This document shows positions 8,642-17,200 of a stretch of DNA of 64,000 nucleotides, piece by piece. The DNA comes from Sphingobacterium gobiense (GTDB taxonomy: Bacteria; Bacteroidota; Bacteroidia; Sphingobacteriales; Sphingobacteriaceae). The notes under the pieces are model-generated. The model was not told the DNA's origin. It saw only the letters and a list, made by a program, of their open reading frames with translations, and ran no database searches. The stretch lies in NCBI RefSeq assembly GCF_002980575.1, contig NZ_PVBS01000001.1, forward strand, positions 1,054,001 to 1,118,000, read 5' to 3'. The translations under genes were made by a program, and so were the position numbers. Positions within the stretch are counted from its first letter, which is position 1; each line of letters begins with the position of its first letter.

Positions 8642-11494
8642 TTATTTTTCATCTGGCAAAAGAATAAACTTAAAGAGTTTATCTTCCTTCAAATATTTAT
8701 TGGCTACCTCCTTGACAGATTCCACCGATATTTTCTCCAAATCTTCCAAATAACTGTTAATATATGTAGGATCTTCCTCTCGTTGGTAGGCTCCTGAAAT
8801 TTGTCCCATCCAGAATTTATTTTCTTTTAGCGAGAGTTCTAATTGACGCTTTTGCTCTATTTTGAATTTTTCTAAATCAGAAGCCAATGGACCATTTTCC
8901 TTGACCTTTGCAATCTCATTCAGTGCGGCGGCCATTAACGATTCATACCGGTCTACGCCTGTACCAAATGACACCGTGAAGCTATAACGATTTTTAGGAT
9001 ACTTATTGGTTGATGCTCTGGCTCCGGTACCATATACACCACTCTCTTCCTCGCGTAGGCGTTCAATCAATTTAATAGACAGTACACTCTGCAAGGCACT
9101 CATATTTAAATTCTCTACTTTATCATAAGTGTAGTCGCCATAATACCGTAAAACCGCTGTGGCTTTCTCTTCTTTCCCTTTATGAACCACCGTTTCAAAT
9201 CCCTTTTCCGGTTCATAGATATTCAAATCTTTCGCTTGTTCCTGGCGTTCTAACGTTGGCAATGCGGCTAAATAGTTTTCTAAATAAGGTTTGATCTCCT
9301 CCTCTGTAAAAGAACCAACCAGCGTGAAGACAAAGTCGGACGCGTCAGCAAAGCGATCCTTATAAATCGCCAACGCGCGATCTCTATCAATCTTCTTTAC
9401 ATCTTTTGCTTCCATCGGAACACGACGGATATTATCTCCGTACAGGCTTTCATTAATTGCTTTGGAAAACACAAAATTCGGATCATCTTCTTGGTTACTC
9501 ATAGAAGACAGACTTCTCGTAACAAAGCTCTGAAATACATCGTCTTCAATCCGTGGTTCCGTAAAGTAGCCGTAAATCAATTCAAAAGCGGTGGTAAGTC
9601 CCTCTTTATCGCTATAACCAGAAAGCCCCTCGCTCCGCTCGCCAATATAGGGACTGATATTCACATTCTTTCCGGTCATGTACCTGCGTAACTCAAATGT
9701 ATTCAACTGACCAAGGCCGCTACTGTTCACTAGATTTCCAGACTGAGCTGCGGAAAAATAATCAACATCATTATATAAAGAGGTTCCTCCCGGACTGAAT
9801 GCGTTAATCAGAATTTCATCATTTTTAAAAGTGGTTGGCTTCAGCACGACTTTCACCCCATTACTCAGTATGAATTCCTTCACGGCGATATCTGCAATTT
9901 CTTTGGAAGACGCGATCGTCCCCGCTTGGGGTTTACCCGCAAGTAAAGGAAGGTCAGATACCTTGTCTTCATAAGCAAGGACATCCTCGTTCTCTACTTC
10001 GGAAAACCAAGCATTCGCCTGTGCTTCGGCAGGGAGATTTTCTTTCTCCTTGTCCGGCGCCATAATGATAATATCTCGGTTCGTATCTAGGTAATATTCC
10101 TTCCCTATTTCTTCTACTTCCTTTAGTGTTAAGGTCGGGAGCAATTGCTTGTACAGATTATACGAATCTACATTACTTAATGCCGGAGTATCGTCCAGAT
10201 AATAGTTCAAATAGCGGCTTACGTAGCTATCTGATTTCTTTTTATCCCGCTCTATAAATAGCGTTTCATTCCCCTTTTCAATATTCGCAATAGCCCGCTG
10301 AAATTCCGTCTCGGTAAAACCGTGCTTCTGAACACGCTCCAGTTCACGCACCAAGGCTTTAAACCCGTTCTCAAATTCGTTCGGTTTCGCCGCGAACGAA
10401 GCGTTATAAGCGTCCAATCCCCCCAGAAAACCGCCAATTCCGACTCTCGCTTGAATAAACGGCGGATCGGCTGATTGTGCTAGTTCCGACAAGCGGGCAT
10501 TTAACATGGTGCCATATACTGATTTAAGGATACTTCTGCGGAAATCACGTACCGTTTTAACTTCTTCTTCTGTATGTTTGATTGTAATTTGGGCGGTGGT
10601 ATAGGTCATTTCGGAATCCGTGACCACGATGAACTGGTTTTTATCCAATAAAGGCACCTTATACTCCACGCGTTCGGGCGGGTCGGCGGGTGATTTTAGG
10701 TCACCGAACAGGCGCTGCACTTCTGCTTCCATCTCCGCCACATCAATATCGCCAACGATAATCAGTGATTGTAAATCCGGACGATACCATTTCTGGTGGA
10801 AGTTGCGCAAAACCTCGTACGGAAAATCCGTGATGCTTTCTTTGGTACCGATAGGCAAACGATGTGTATACCGGGAATTGTTGAGCATTATGGGAAGATA
10901 TTGATCGCGCATACGTTGTTGAGCACCGCGTCCTCCTCGCATTTCCTCTAATACGACACCTCTTTCTTTGTCAATTTCTTCATCTGTCAATAAAGCATCC
11001 TGCGCCCAATCACGCATGACTTGCAGTCCGTTTTTCAACAGCTCGGGGTCATCCGAAGGAATTGGTAATTGGTATACGGTTTGATCAAAACCGGTATAAG
11101 CATTGAGGTCACTACCGAAACGTACACCGGCACTTTGCAAGTAATTTACTAACTCATTTTTTGGAAAATGTTTGAGACCATTAAAATTCATGTGCTCCAT
11201 AAAATGCGCCAGCCCTAATTCTTCCTCTGTCTCTAAGATAGAGCCTACTTTGGTCGCTAAATACATCGTAACACGATCGTTAGGCTCGACGTTTTTTCGG
11301 ATAAAATATTGAAAACCGTTTTCCAGTTTACCTGTTTTAACCTCTTGATCAAAAGGTAACGGCGCATCCCACGACAATGTATCGGCTCGAAGAATACTCC
11401 GTGATTCCGCAAACATAGCCATTGGCCCAGCTTGACTTAACTGGAATAATCCAGGTAATAAAAATGCTATTGCAATAGGTTTTATTAGATTCAT
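8642..11494 (-). CDS. M16-family zinc metallopeptidase (PqqL/insulinase-like)
   Basis: Exported two-domain metallopeptidase of about 950 residues. The inverted zinc motif HFMEH in GLAHFMEHMNFNGL lies near residue 100, with a downstream Glu expected about 75 residues later (in DKERGVVLEEMRGG). A second, inactive M16 half follows. I chose the ATG at 11494 because it begins MNLIKPIAIAFLLPGLFQL, a clear signal sequence; an in-frame Met 24 codons earlier adds a charged extension and seems unlikely. The location is probably periplasm or outer membrane. It converges on rpoD. The substrate is unknown; peptide degradation is the family role. Confidence 0.85.
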   Translation of the reverse strand: MNLIKPIAIAFLLPGLFQLSQAGPMAMFAESRSILRADTLSWDAPLPFDQEVKTGKLENGFQYFIRKNVEPNDRVTMYLATKVGSILETEEELGLAHFMEHMNFNGLKHFPKNELVNYLQSAGVRFGSDLNAYTGFDQTVYQLPIPSDDPELLKNGLQVMRDWAQDALLTDEEIDKERGVVLEEMRGGRGAQQRMRDQYLPIMLNNSRYTHRLPIGTKESITDFPYEVLRNFHQKWYRPDLQSLIIVGDIDVAEMEAEVQRLFGDLKSPADPPERVEYKVPLLDKNQFIVVTDSEMTYTTAQITIKHTEEEVKTVRDFRRSILKSVYGTMLNARLSELAQSADPPFIQARVGIGGFLGGLDAYNASFAAKPNEFENGFKALVRELERVQKHGFTETEFQRAIANIEKGNETLFIERDKKKSDSYVSRYLNYYLDDTPALSNVDSYNLYKQLLPTLTLKEVEEIGKEYYLDTNRDIIIMAPDKEKENLPAEAQANAWFSEVENEDVLAYEDKVSDLPLLAGKPQAGTIASSKEIADIAVKEFILSNGVKVVLKPTTFKNDEILINAFSPGGTSLYNDVDYFSAAQSGNLVNSSGLGQLNTFELRRYMTGKNVNISPYIGERSEGLSGYSDKEGLTTAFELIYGYFTEPRIEDDVFQSFVTRSLSSMSNQEDDPNFVFSKAINESLYGDNIRRVPMEAKDVKKIDRDRALAIYKDRFADASDFVFTLVGSFTEEEIKPYLENYLAALPTLERQEQAKDLNIYEPEKGFETVVHKGKEEKATAVLRYYGDYTYDKVENLNMSALQSVLSIKLIERLREEESGVYGTGARASTNKYPKNRYSFTVSFGTGVDRYESLMAAALNEIAKVKENGPLASDLEKFKIEQKRQLELSLKENKFWMGQISGAYQREEDPTYINSYLEDLEKISVESVKEVANKYLKEDKLFKFILLPDEK

Positions 11495-11630
11495 TCGTAA
11501 CTTAATTTGTTGTGTATAATAATCGAATACGGTAAACATACGAAATTTCGTTGTTTCTTTCTCCATAATTTCCTACAATATTTCGATTAGTACATGATAT
11601 AGCAAACAATATTTGTTAAGGAAGGGGCTT

Positions 11631-11657
11631 AAAAAAAACAGCGCTTTGCGAGCGCTG
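11631..11657 (-). terminator. Intrinsic terminator after tRNA-Arg
   Basis: CAGCGCT (11639-11645) and AGCGCTG (11651-11657) form a strong stem with loop TTGCG. On the minus strand the stem is followed by a run of eight T, just 12 bases after the tRNA 3' end. Confidence 0.85.
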
Positions 11658-11668
11658 TTTTTTTGGTG

Positions 11669-11740
11669 TGTTCCCGGCGGGGGTCGAACCCACATCGTCA
11701 GAACCGGAATCTGAAATTCTATCCATTGAACTACGGGAAC
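11669..11740 (-). tRNA. tRNA-Arg (anticodon CCG)
   Basis: Read on the minus strand, the gene folds as a complete cloverleaf. The acceptor stem is GTTCCCG/CGGGAAC, the D stem GTTC/GAAT, the anticodon stem TCAGA/TCTGA with loop TTCCGGT, and the T stem GTGGG/CCCGC with loop TTCGACC. The anticodon at positions 34-36 is CCG, reading the arginine codon CGG. The discriminator base is A, and CCA is not encoded. A -7-type box lies just upstream and a terminator just downstream, so it is transcribed as a single-gene unit. Confidence 0.95.
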
Positions 11741-11752
11741 CAACTTCGCTGG

Positions 11753-11760
11753 CAAAAATA
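11753..11760 (-). promoter_or_regulatory. -7 box for tRNA-Arg
   Basis: The minus strand reads TATTTTTG here (TAnnTTTG), 12 bp before the tRNA 5' end. This indicates the tRNA has its own promoter rather than being read from the metal operon upstream. No clean -33 TTTG is visible. Confidence 0.55.
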
Positions 11761-11822
11761 CTATTTTTTACATTACTTTAAAATCGAAATGCAAAATATA
11801 AATTATCCGCCAGCAAATACTT

Positions 11823-12464
11823 CTAGTGGTCGTGGCCTTGTTCACTAACCAAATGCACCTCAACTTTCAAATCTAAATCGTTTGCCCCTGTGAATTGCAT
11901 AAAGTTCGAATTGCTCCAATCACCAGCAGTGATATTTTCTTTTACCCCAGGATTTAAATGACGTAATACATAACGTAATACGAATGTATCCGCTTCTTCG
12001 GCAACGGTTAAGTATCCCGTAACGCCTACATTCACTTCATTATTGTCGACATCTCTGTCCGCATATACATATTCCATCGTTTCTGCAAGACTTCCTGTCG
12101 GGTTCTTTAGAATAAAAGCTTGGTGAATATCATGTCTATCCAGAAATGTTTGCCGCGTCTCGCGGCCTGCAAAGTCTGTCGCAAATAACTCCAATCTGTA
12201 CGTCTTACCTACATACAAATGTAAGTGTGCATTTACTGGAGGAAGCATCTGATCACCACCAAACACAACCTCTTCTACTTGCGGATTCGAAATATCATTG
12301 TAATGGTAATGATCGCCATGTTCTTCACGTTCCACTTCGGTAAAAACTAATTTAGCCGTACCTACTTCCTCTTGATCTTCTTCTGGTGTAGGATCATCTT
12401 TTGAACACGATGGGGCAAAGAAAAGTATACTAATTGCTAAAATAAAAAGATTAATTTGTTTCAT
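11823..12464 (-). CDS. Histidine-rich lipoprotein of the metal-uptake operon
   Basis: Predicted outer-membrane-anchored lipoprotein of 213 residues. The signal peptide ends in the lipobox APSC, with Cys about residue 20, then an acidic linker DPTPEEDQEE. Eleven histidines are spread through the protein, several in pairs (HGDHYHY, HLH, and the C-terminal GHDH), which suggests metal binding. I do not recognise a named family with certainty. It is the last gene of a unit with a ZnuD-like TonB receptor 13 bp upstream and a small His-rich membrane protein, so a surface or periplasmic zinc-capture role is inferred. Confidence 0.7.
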   Translation of the reverse strand: MKQINLFILAISILFFAPSCSKDDPTPEEDQEEVGTAKLVFTEVEREEHGDHYHYNDISNPQVEEVVFGGDQMLPPVNAHLHLYVGKTYRLELFATDFAGRETRQTFLDRHDIHQAFILKNPTGSLAETMEYVYADRDVDNNEVNVGVTGYLTVAEEADTFVLRYVLRHLNPGVKENITAGDWSNSNFMQFTGANDLDLKVEVHLVSEQGHDH

Positions 12465-12477
12465 GATTTTAATAATT

Positions 12478-14595
12478 CTAAAATTGATAAGAAATTTTTA
12501 CGTTTACATTTCTACCCATTTGATGGGCGAAATACCGAAAACGATCCATATAGTCCTTATAGGAGCTATTGAATAGATTTTCCACGGAAAGCATCACATT
12601 CCATGATGTGTGGGTGTCATTATTAGCTTTAATTTGCTTATTTACCACGATATCAAACAAATGGTAAGCAGGCGGTGGCACCACGTAGTCCATCCCTTCG
12701 GTATACTGGGTTTGTTTTGCTACAAAGCGGTGGACAAACTTGAGGTAACTTTCCGGTTGCGATCGTCCCAAATATGACCAAGAAAAAGCATGTTGAAAGC
12801 GTGCTGGTGGAATATACGGTAAATAGTTATCCAACTCCACATTGCGCGCACGAACTATGGATGCATTTACGTCGTAATGTAGCCTATCCAAAAAAGCATA
12901 GCGGAGACGTAAATCAGCTCCATAAAAGAGTGCATCGTGCTGCTGATAAGCGAACAGCGGAAATGTACCTCGGATCGTTTGCCGAACAACATCTGGATCC
13001 GGTTGTGCATAGATATAATCATATAATATCTGAGCGTACACATCTATCGTTGCCTGTAGACGCTCATCGTTCCATATAAAAGCATTGATCCATTTTAACC
13101 CCTTCTCGCTACGCAGATCAGGATTCCCTAATTCATAGGTCGCACTTCCGTGATGCACACCGTCACTATACAATTCATTAACAGAAGGTGCCCGCCAGGC
13201 CAGACCAATATTGCTTTTCCAGCTCAGTTTTGGTGAAAAATGATAAAGGGCACCGACTGTACCCGACGCGTTGTGAAACCTACGGGTATCCGTTAGTAAA
13301 TATTGCTCAATCGTTCCATCGTCATTGATCAAGTCTCGCCGATACCGATACCCTGCGATATCTAAATATTTAAAATCGTAACGACCACCTATCTCGGCAT
13401 GCCATCTATCAATATGAAATTGGTGCACGGCAAATATTCCTGCTGCATAGCTGTCGAAGTTGGGGATAATAGGCGTCGTCCCGGTACCCGGCGTATTATT
13501 ATTGATCTGTATCAAAGATTGCATACCTACCGAACTATGTCCCTGCTTCACAACGACATCCAGACTTTGTGTCGTCAACACCATATCGGCCATTGGGATA
13601 TCGTCCGATTCCACCCGCCGCAAGTCGTACTCTCGGCGGTGGTTTCGCTGCAGTCCATATTGCACTTCCAATTTACGGTCGGTGCGAAACTGATGTTCCC
13701 ATGAGGCTTTAACCAAATCATGTGTTACTTTTTGTCGTGGCGCCTCGATCTGATAACTAAAATCGTACGTTTCAAAGGGACGTCCATAATCTATACGTGC
13801 TTGAATATCTTCGCCCGTACCAATATGTGCACCCCGAAAGATGCCCAATTGCGTTCCGAAATGACTAAAATATAACTCCAGCTGATTTCTGTCTCGTTTA
13901 TATTGCAGTGTTCCGGCATAGTTGAATTCTTCTACACCCGTGTTACCCAAAAAGTAATCAGCCGCTTTATAATTTCCTAGCTTTTTACCGCTAACTTGCA
14001 TGCGCCAGCCTAATCCAGGCAACGCTTTTACAGCACCCTCAAAACGCGTATTTACAGCTCCTCCACGTCCGTTCGACTGTCCTATCAGATCTACTCCCCC
14101 CTTCCATTCTCTGTCTAAATCAATATCATTTGCCGAGGTCAATATAACTCCGCCTAAAGCATCTGCCCCATACCGGACTCCTTGTGCGCCTTTCACCACC
14201 TCCAGTTCGTTTGCTGCAAAAGGGTCTATTTCAGGCGCATGTTCGATCCCCCATTGTTGTCCTTCTTGACGCACACCATTGTTCAAGATAAGAATTCGAT
14301 TGCTGTGGAGTCCATTGATGACGGGTTTCACAACGCTGTTTCCCATACCTATAGTGGATACACCGGAAATGTCTGTTAATGATTCCGCCAGCGTTTTCCC
14401 TTTGTTTTCCTGCACTTCTTGTGCAGAGAGGCGGTGTACGCTGTGGGATAATTCACCACGACGTCCGATAACCTCCACATCTTGCAAATGGATGGAATCT
14501 TGTTCTTTTTTATGCACCGAGTGCTCCTGCTGCCCGTTACACAAGCCGATAAAAAGCCATAGCATCCCTAATAGGGCTAAGCATTTGTATTGCAT
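12478..14595 (-). CDS. TonB-dependent outer membrane receptor, probable metal (zinc) uptake
   Basis: A 705-residue outer-membrane receptor. The signal peptide ends near residue 21. The plug domain (about residues 35-160) holds VEVIGRRGELSHSV, LTDISGVSTIGMGNS and NGLHSNRILILNNGVRQEGQ. The last stretch resembles ZnuD-type zinc receptors, which share NGLxxxRVxxLxxGVRQEGQQWG. The rest is a 22-strand-type beta-barrel ending in an aromatic residue (KISYQF). There is no N-terminal carboxypeptidase-like domain, so it is not a SusC. His-rich proteins lie on both sides. Zinc is the favoured substrate; copper, nickel or iron chelates remain possible. Confidence 0.8.
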   Translation of the reverse strand: MQYKCLALLGMLWLFIGLCNGQQEHSVHKKEQDSIHLQDVEVIGRRGELSHSVHRLSAQEVQENKGKTLAESLTDISGVSTIGMGNSVVKPVINGLHSNRILILNNGVRQEGQQWGIEHAPEIDPFAANELEVVKGAQGVRYGADALGGVILTSANDIDLDREWKGGVDLIGQSNGRGGAVNTRFEGAVKALPGLGWRMQVSGKKLGNYKAADYFLGNTGVEEFNYAGTLQYKRDRNQLELYFSHFGTQLGIFRGAHIGTGEDIQARIDYGRPFETYDFSYQIEAPRQKVTHDLVKASWEHQFRTDRKLEVQYGLQRNHRREYDLRRVESDDIPMADMVLTTQSLDVVVKQGHSSVGMQSLIQINNNTPGTGTTPIIPNFDSYAAGIFAVHQFHIDRWHAEIGGRYDFKYLDIAGYRYRRDLINDDGTIEQYLLTDTRRFHNASGTVGALYHFSPKLSWKSNIGLAWRAPSVNELYSDGVHHGSATYELGNPDLRSEKGLKWINAFIWNDERLQATIDVYAQILYDYIYAQPDPDVVRQTIRGTFPLFAYQQHDALFYGADLRLRYAFLDRLHYDVNASIVRARNVELDNYLPYIPPARFQHAFSWSYLGRSQPESYLKFVHRFVAKQTQYTEGMDYVVPPPAYHLFDIVVNKQIKANNDTHTSWNVMLSVENLFNSSYKDYMDRFRYFAHQMGRNVNVKISYQF

Positions 14596-14641
14596 TTATT
14601 CAAAAAATTTTATGAATGGTATAAACCTGAATGTTGTGGAT

Positions 14642-14965
14642 TTATATATATCGGGGCGGGTCTTTGTTCTGCTGCAGACGCGCTGCACCATCCTGGCAGG
14701 ACAAATAGTAACGTCCGTTGTGTAGACTATTGTACTCTTTTGTCACTACATCAGGTAACAAAGCGTCAAACGCGAAATGATGGCTTATTTGATGTAAAAT
14801 GAACCAACAAAGCGCACATTCATCTGCCTCAGGATGTTCGTGATGATCTGAAGACGAACAATTATGGTGGTGTGTAATATCATGCGTATAGTGAAGCCCA
14901 CTGCTTGTTGATAAAACAATCAATGTCATGATCACACCTATAAACCGTCCTATCTTTGCTGTCAT
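14642..14965 (-). CDS. Small histidine- and cysteine-rich membrane protein, first gene of the metal operon
   Basis: A 107-residue protein with an N-terminal membrane helix or signal (FIGVIMTLIVLSTSSGLHY), then a segment with twelve histidines and the cysteine pair DECALC (HDITHHHNC, DHHEHPEADECALCW). The pattern recalls small DUF2946-like proteins found beside TonB metal receptors, but I cannot assign a family. I start it at ATG 14965, because the longer reading frame to 14995 would begin inside the promoter's -7 to -33 spacer. It lies 46 bp upstream of the receptor gene. A periplasmic metal sensor, chaperone or uptake helper is a reasonable guess. Confidence 0.65.
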   Translation of the reverse strand: MTAKIGRFIGVIMTLIVLSTSSGLHYTHDITHHHNCSSSDHHEHPEADECALCWFILHQISHHFAFDALLPDVVTKEYNSLHNGRYYLSCQDGAARLQQNKDPPRYI

Positions 14966-14975
14966 AAGTTGGGCA

Positions 14976-15007
14976 CAAAGATACATCAAATGCAATTGTA
15001 TTGCAAA
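14976..15007 (-). promoter_or_regulatory. Promoter of the metal operon with an embedded palindromic operator
   Basis: On the minus strand TTTG (complement of 15004-15007), 20 bp spacer and TATCTTTG (complement of 14976-14983) give a perfect Bacteroidota promoter. Inside the spacer lies TGCAATACAATTGCA (complement of 14991-15005), with 6-bp perfect arms TGCAAT/ATTGCA around three bases. A repressor bound there would block sigma contact. A Fur-family protein such as Zur is the natural candidate. The start codon is only 10 bp past the -7 box. Confidence 0.7.
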
Positions 15008-15039
15008 TTAAAGTTCACCTAGTTGCATTAAGCAGATGT

Positions 15040-15933
15040 TTATGACCTGGGATGGTACTGGGTAATGACCGATTGCAAATAATCTTTATCAATATGCGTA
15101 TAAATTTCAGTAGTCGTAATGCTCTCATGTCCGAGCATATCTTGTACTGCTCGCAAATCCGCACCACCTTCTACCAAATGGGAAGCAAATGAATGACGAA
15201 ACGTGTGAGGACTAATAGGTTTTGTCAAACCTATTTTCTTTGCAAGATCTTTAATAATAAGGAATACCATGACACGTGTCAACTGTTTCCCGCGCCTATT
15301 CAGAAAAACAACGTCTTCATGTCCCATTTGCACCGGAACATGAGGACGCACTTCCTCCAGATATATTTTCAAGTATTTAATAGCGTGATGCCCAATAGGA
15401 ATAAGACGTTCCTTACTTCCCTTCCCTTCTACTTTGACAAATTCGACATCCAAATAAAGATTAGAAACTTTTAATGTAACTAATTCCGAGACACGCAAAC
15501 CACAACCATATAATACTTCCAAAATGGTTTTATTACGCATTCCCTCCAATGTGGACAGATCAATAGCTGCAATTAGCGCATCTATCTCCTCGATATTCAG
15601 TACAGTGGGAATTTTACGGTTTAATCGTGGGGATTCCACTAATTCCGTGGGGTTGTCCTTTCTATCATATTCAATTTGGAGGAATGCAAAAAACGTCCTT
15701 AATCCCGAAAGAAGCCTAGCTTGCGTAAAAGCAGATATGCTAAAGTCGTTTATAAAGACAAGGAACTGTTGTATGAAACGAGCATCTACTTGGGCAAGCG
15801 CTGTTTTCTTAAAACTGCAATATGCTTCCAGCTTCTGTACATCGTTCAAATAAGCATCTATCGAGTGGTTTGATAGATTACGTTCCAATAACAAATAGCG
15901 CTTAAAATCTTTTTTTGCGATGTCCCATTCCAT
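15040..15933 (-). CDS. xerD: Tyrosine recombinase XerD-type
   Basis: Site-specific recombinase that resolves chromosome dimers at dif with a XerC partner. The N-terminal SAM-like core-binding domain covers about residues 1-90, and the catalytic domain follows. Catalytic residues are visible: Arg in GCGLRVSELVTL, HTFRHSFASHLVEGGADLRA (HxxR), the second His in LGHESITTT and the nucleophile Tyr in EIYTH. About 297 residues from the ATG at 15933, which gives the family-typical start MEWDIAKKDFKRYLLLERNL; an upstream Met adds ten residues. It is a housekeeping gene rather than a phage integrase: no attachment site or mobile genes are nearby. Confidence 0.88.
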   Translation of the reverse strand: MEWDIAKKDFKRYLLLERNLSNHSIDAYLNDVQKLEAYCSFKKTALAQVDARFIQQFLVFINDFSISAFTQARLLSGLRTFFAFLQIEYDRKDNPTELVESPRLNRKIPTVLNIEEIDALIAAIDLSTLEGMRNKTILEVLYGCGLRVSELVTLKVSNLYLDVEFVKVEGKGSKERLIPIGHHAIKYLKIYLEEVRPHVPVQMGHEDVVFLNRRGKQLTRVMVFLIIKDLAKKIGLTKPISPHTFRHSFASHLVEGGADLRAVQDMLGHESITTTEIYTHIDKDYLQSVITQYHPRS

Positions 15934-16102
15934 ATGTAAATAATCTGTTTTTAACGGCCACATGGAATACCAAGATTATTTCTATCGTTGGTTATAGCTT
16001 CACAACCGTGCGTATTTCATGCTTTCAAAGGTAGTGAAAACAAACAATTTTCGACAAGTTCTTTGTTATTGAAAAATTACATTTCCTGTTCGAATCGCTA
16101 AT

Positions 16103-16137
16103 AAGAAAGGAGCATACTTCAGTGCTGCTCCTTTCTT
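16103..16137 (-). terminator. Hairpin downstream of the OmpA-like gene
   Basis: AAGAAAGGAGCA (16103-16114) pairs perfectly over 12 bp with TGCTCCTTTCTT (16126-16137). It lies 24 bp past the stop codon of the OmpA-like lipoprotein. The following T-run is short, but the stem is strong. Confidence 0.65.
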
Positions 16138-16160
16138 AATTAATTCAAAATCTGCCACAA

Positions 16161-17075
16161 CTAAAACTCCGTGACAGCTGGCGTCTCTTCCTGTGGATCT
16201 ATTGCATTCGCTTCTGTACTCGCTTCCGGCGCTTTATCAATCAGTTCCATAAATTGATCTAGCTTTGGTGTAATGATAATTTGCGTACGACGGTTTCGCG
16301 CTTTTCCATCAGGTGTCGTGTTATCGGCAACAGGATTGTACTCGCCCCTTCCCCCTGCGGTTAAACGTCTAGGGTCAACACCATATTGGGTTTGTAAAGC
16401 CTGCACAACGGAGGATGCTCGTAACACACTCAAATCCCAATTATTTCGAATATTCTTTTGGGAAATTGGATCGGTATCTGTATTTCCTTCAATCAAGACA
16501 TCGTATTCTCTATAGTCTTGAATAATCTTAGCAATTTTACTAAGTGTCTCGCCGGCTCTTGCAGAGATTTCATAGCTACCGGACCTATAAAGCATATTAT
16601 CAGACAAGGATATATACACCACACCTTTCAACACCTTCACATCAACATCACGTAACTCCTCACGACTCAAAGAACGTGTCAAATTGTTTGTCAGCACGAG
16701 ATTAAGTGAATCACTTTTATTTTTGGTATTTACCAAATGTTGGATATACCTATTCGATGCGTTGATCTCATCAACCAACTTTGAGATATTGACATTTCCC
16801 TGTGTATTTTGGTTGATACTCATATCCAGCGTTCCCTGTAGACGTTGTAATGCTTCCCGCAAGGACGCGTTGTTTTTACGCTCAATTTCCAAAAGCTCCT
16901 CTAAGTTTTTAACTTTCGTTCGGCTTTCAGCAAGCTCTATTTGGCTTTGTTGATAGCGCTCGGTCAAATCCTGATGCTGCATTTGTAATTCGGCATATCT
17001 TTTCTTTCCCCCACAGCTAGCAAGGAATAAACCAGAAATTAGGACGACCATCATGATTATTCTACTATTTATCAT
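16161..17075 (-). CDS. OmpA-family peptidoglycan-associated lipoprotein
   Basis: A 304-residue envelope protein. The signal peptide ends in lipobox LASC (Cys about residue 21). Residues about 27-115 form a coiled coil (LTERYQQSQIELAESRTKVK and following heptads). The C-terminal OmpA domain (about 165-275) contains LIEGNTDTDPISQKNIRNNW and LSVLRASSVVQAL, with NRRTQIIITP at its end, the usual peptidoglycan-binding set. The last 25 residues are acidic and disordered. It probably tethers the outer membrane to the cell wall. A -7-like TACTTTTG (complement of 17111-17118) precedes it. Confidence 0.88.
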   Translation of the reverse strand: MINSRIIMMVVLISGLFLASCGGKKRYAELQMQHQDLTERYQQSQIELAESRTKVKNLEELLEIERKNNASLREALQRLQGTLDMSINQNTQGNVNISKLVDEINASNRYIQHLVNTKNKSDSLNLVLTNNLTRSLSREELRDVDVKVLKGVVYISLSDNMLYRSGSYEISARAGETLSKIAKIIQDYREYDVLIEGNTDTDPISQKNIRNNWDLSVLRASSVVQALQTQYGVDPRRLTAGGRGEYNPVADNTTPDGKARNRRTQIIITPKLDQFMELIDKAPEASTEANAIDPQEETPAVTEF

Positions 17076-17200
17076 AAGTTGACATTTTTATTTCCTAGTA
17101 TCAAGCTTTGCAAAAGTAATGCCTAAAATTTTCGAACAGCTTTTTTGACAAGAATGAAAAAACATATTAAATCCTTATTTTTAACAAAAAATCTATCAAA

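Noticed and set aside
11573..11848. Short ORFs on both strands across the tRNA-Arg gene
   Set aside because: They overlap the tRNA and its terminator and are chance frames.
14966..14995. Longer start for the small His-rich gene (MHLMYLCAQLM)
   Set aside because: The added codons overlap the -7 box and the spacer of the promoter.
15040..15933. Phage or island integrase
   Set aside because: Sequence and context fit housekeeping XerD; no attachment-site duplication at tRNA-Arg or mobile genes nearby.
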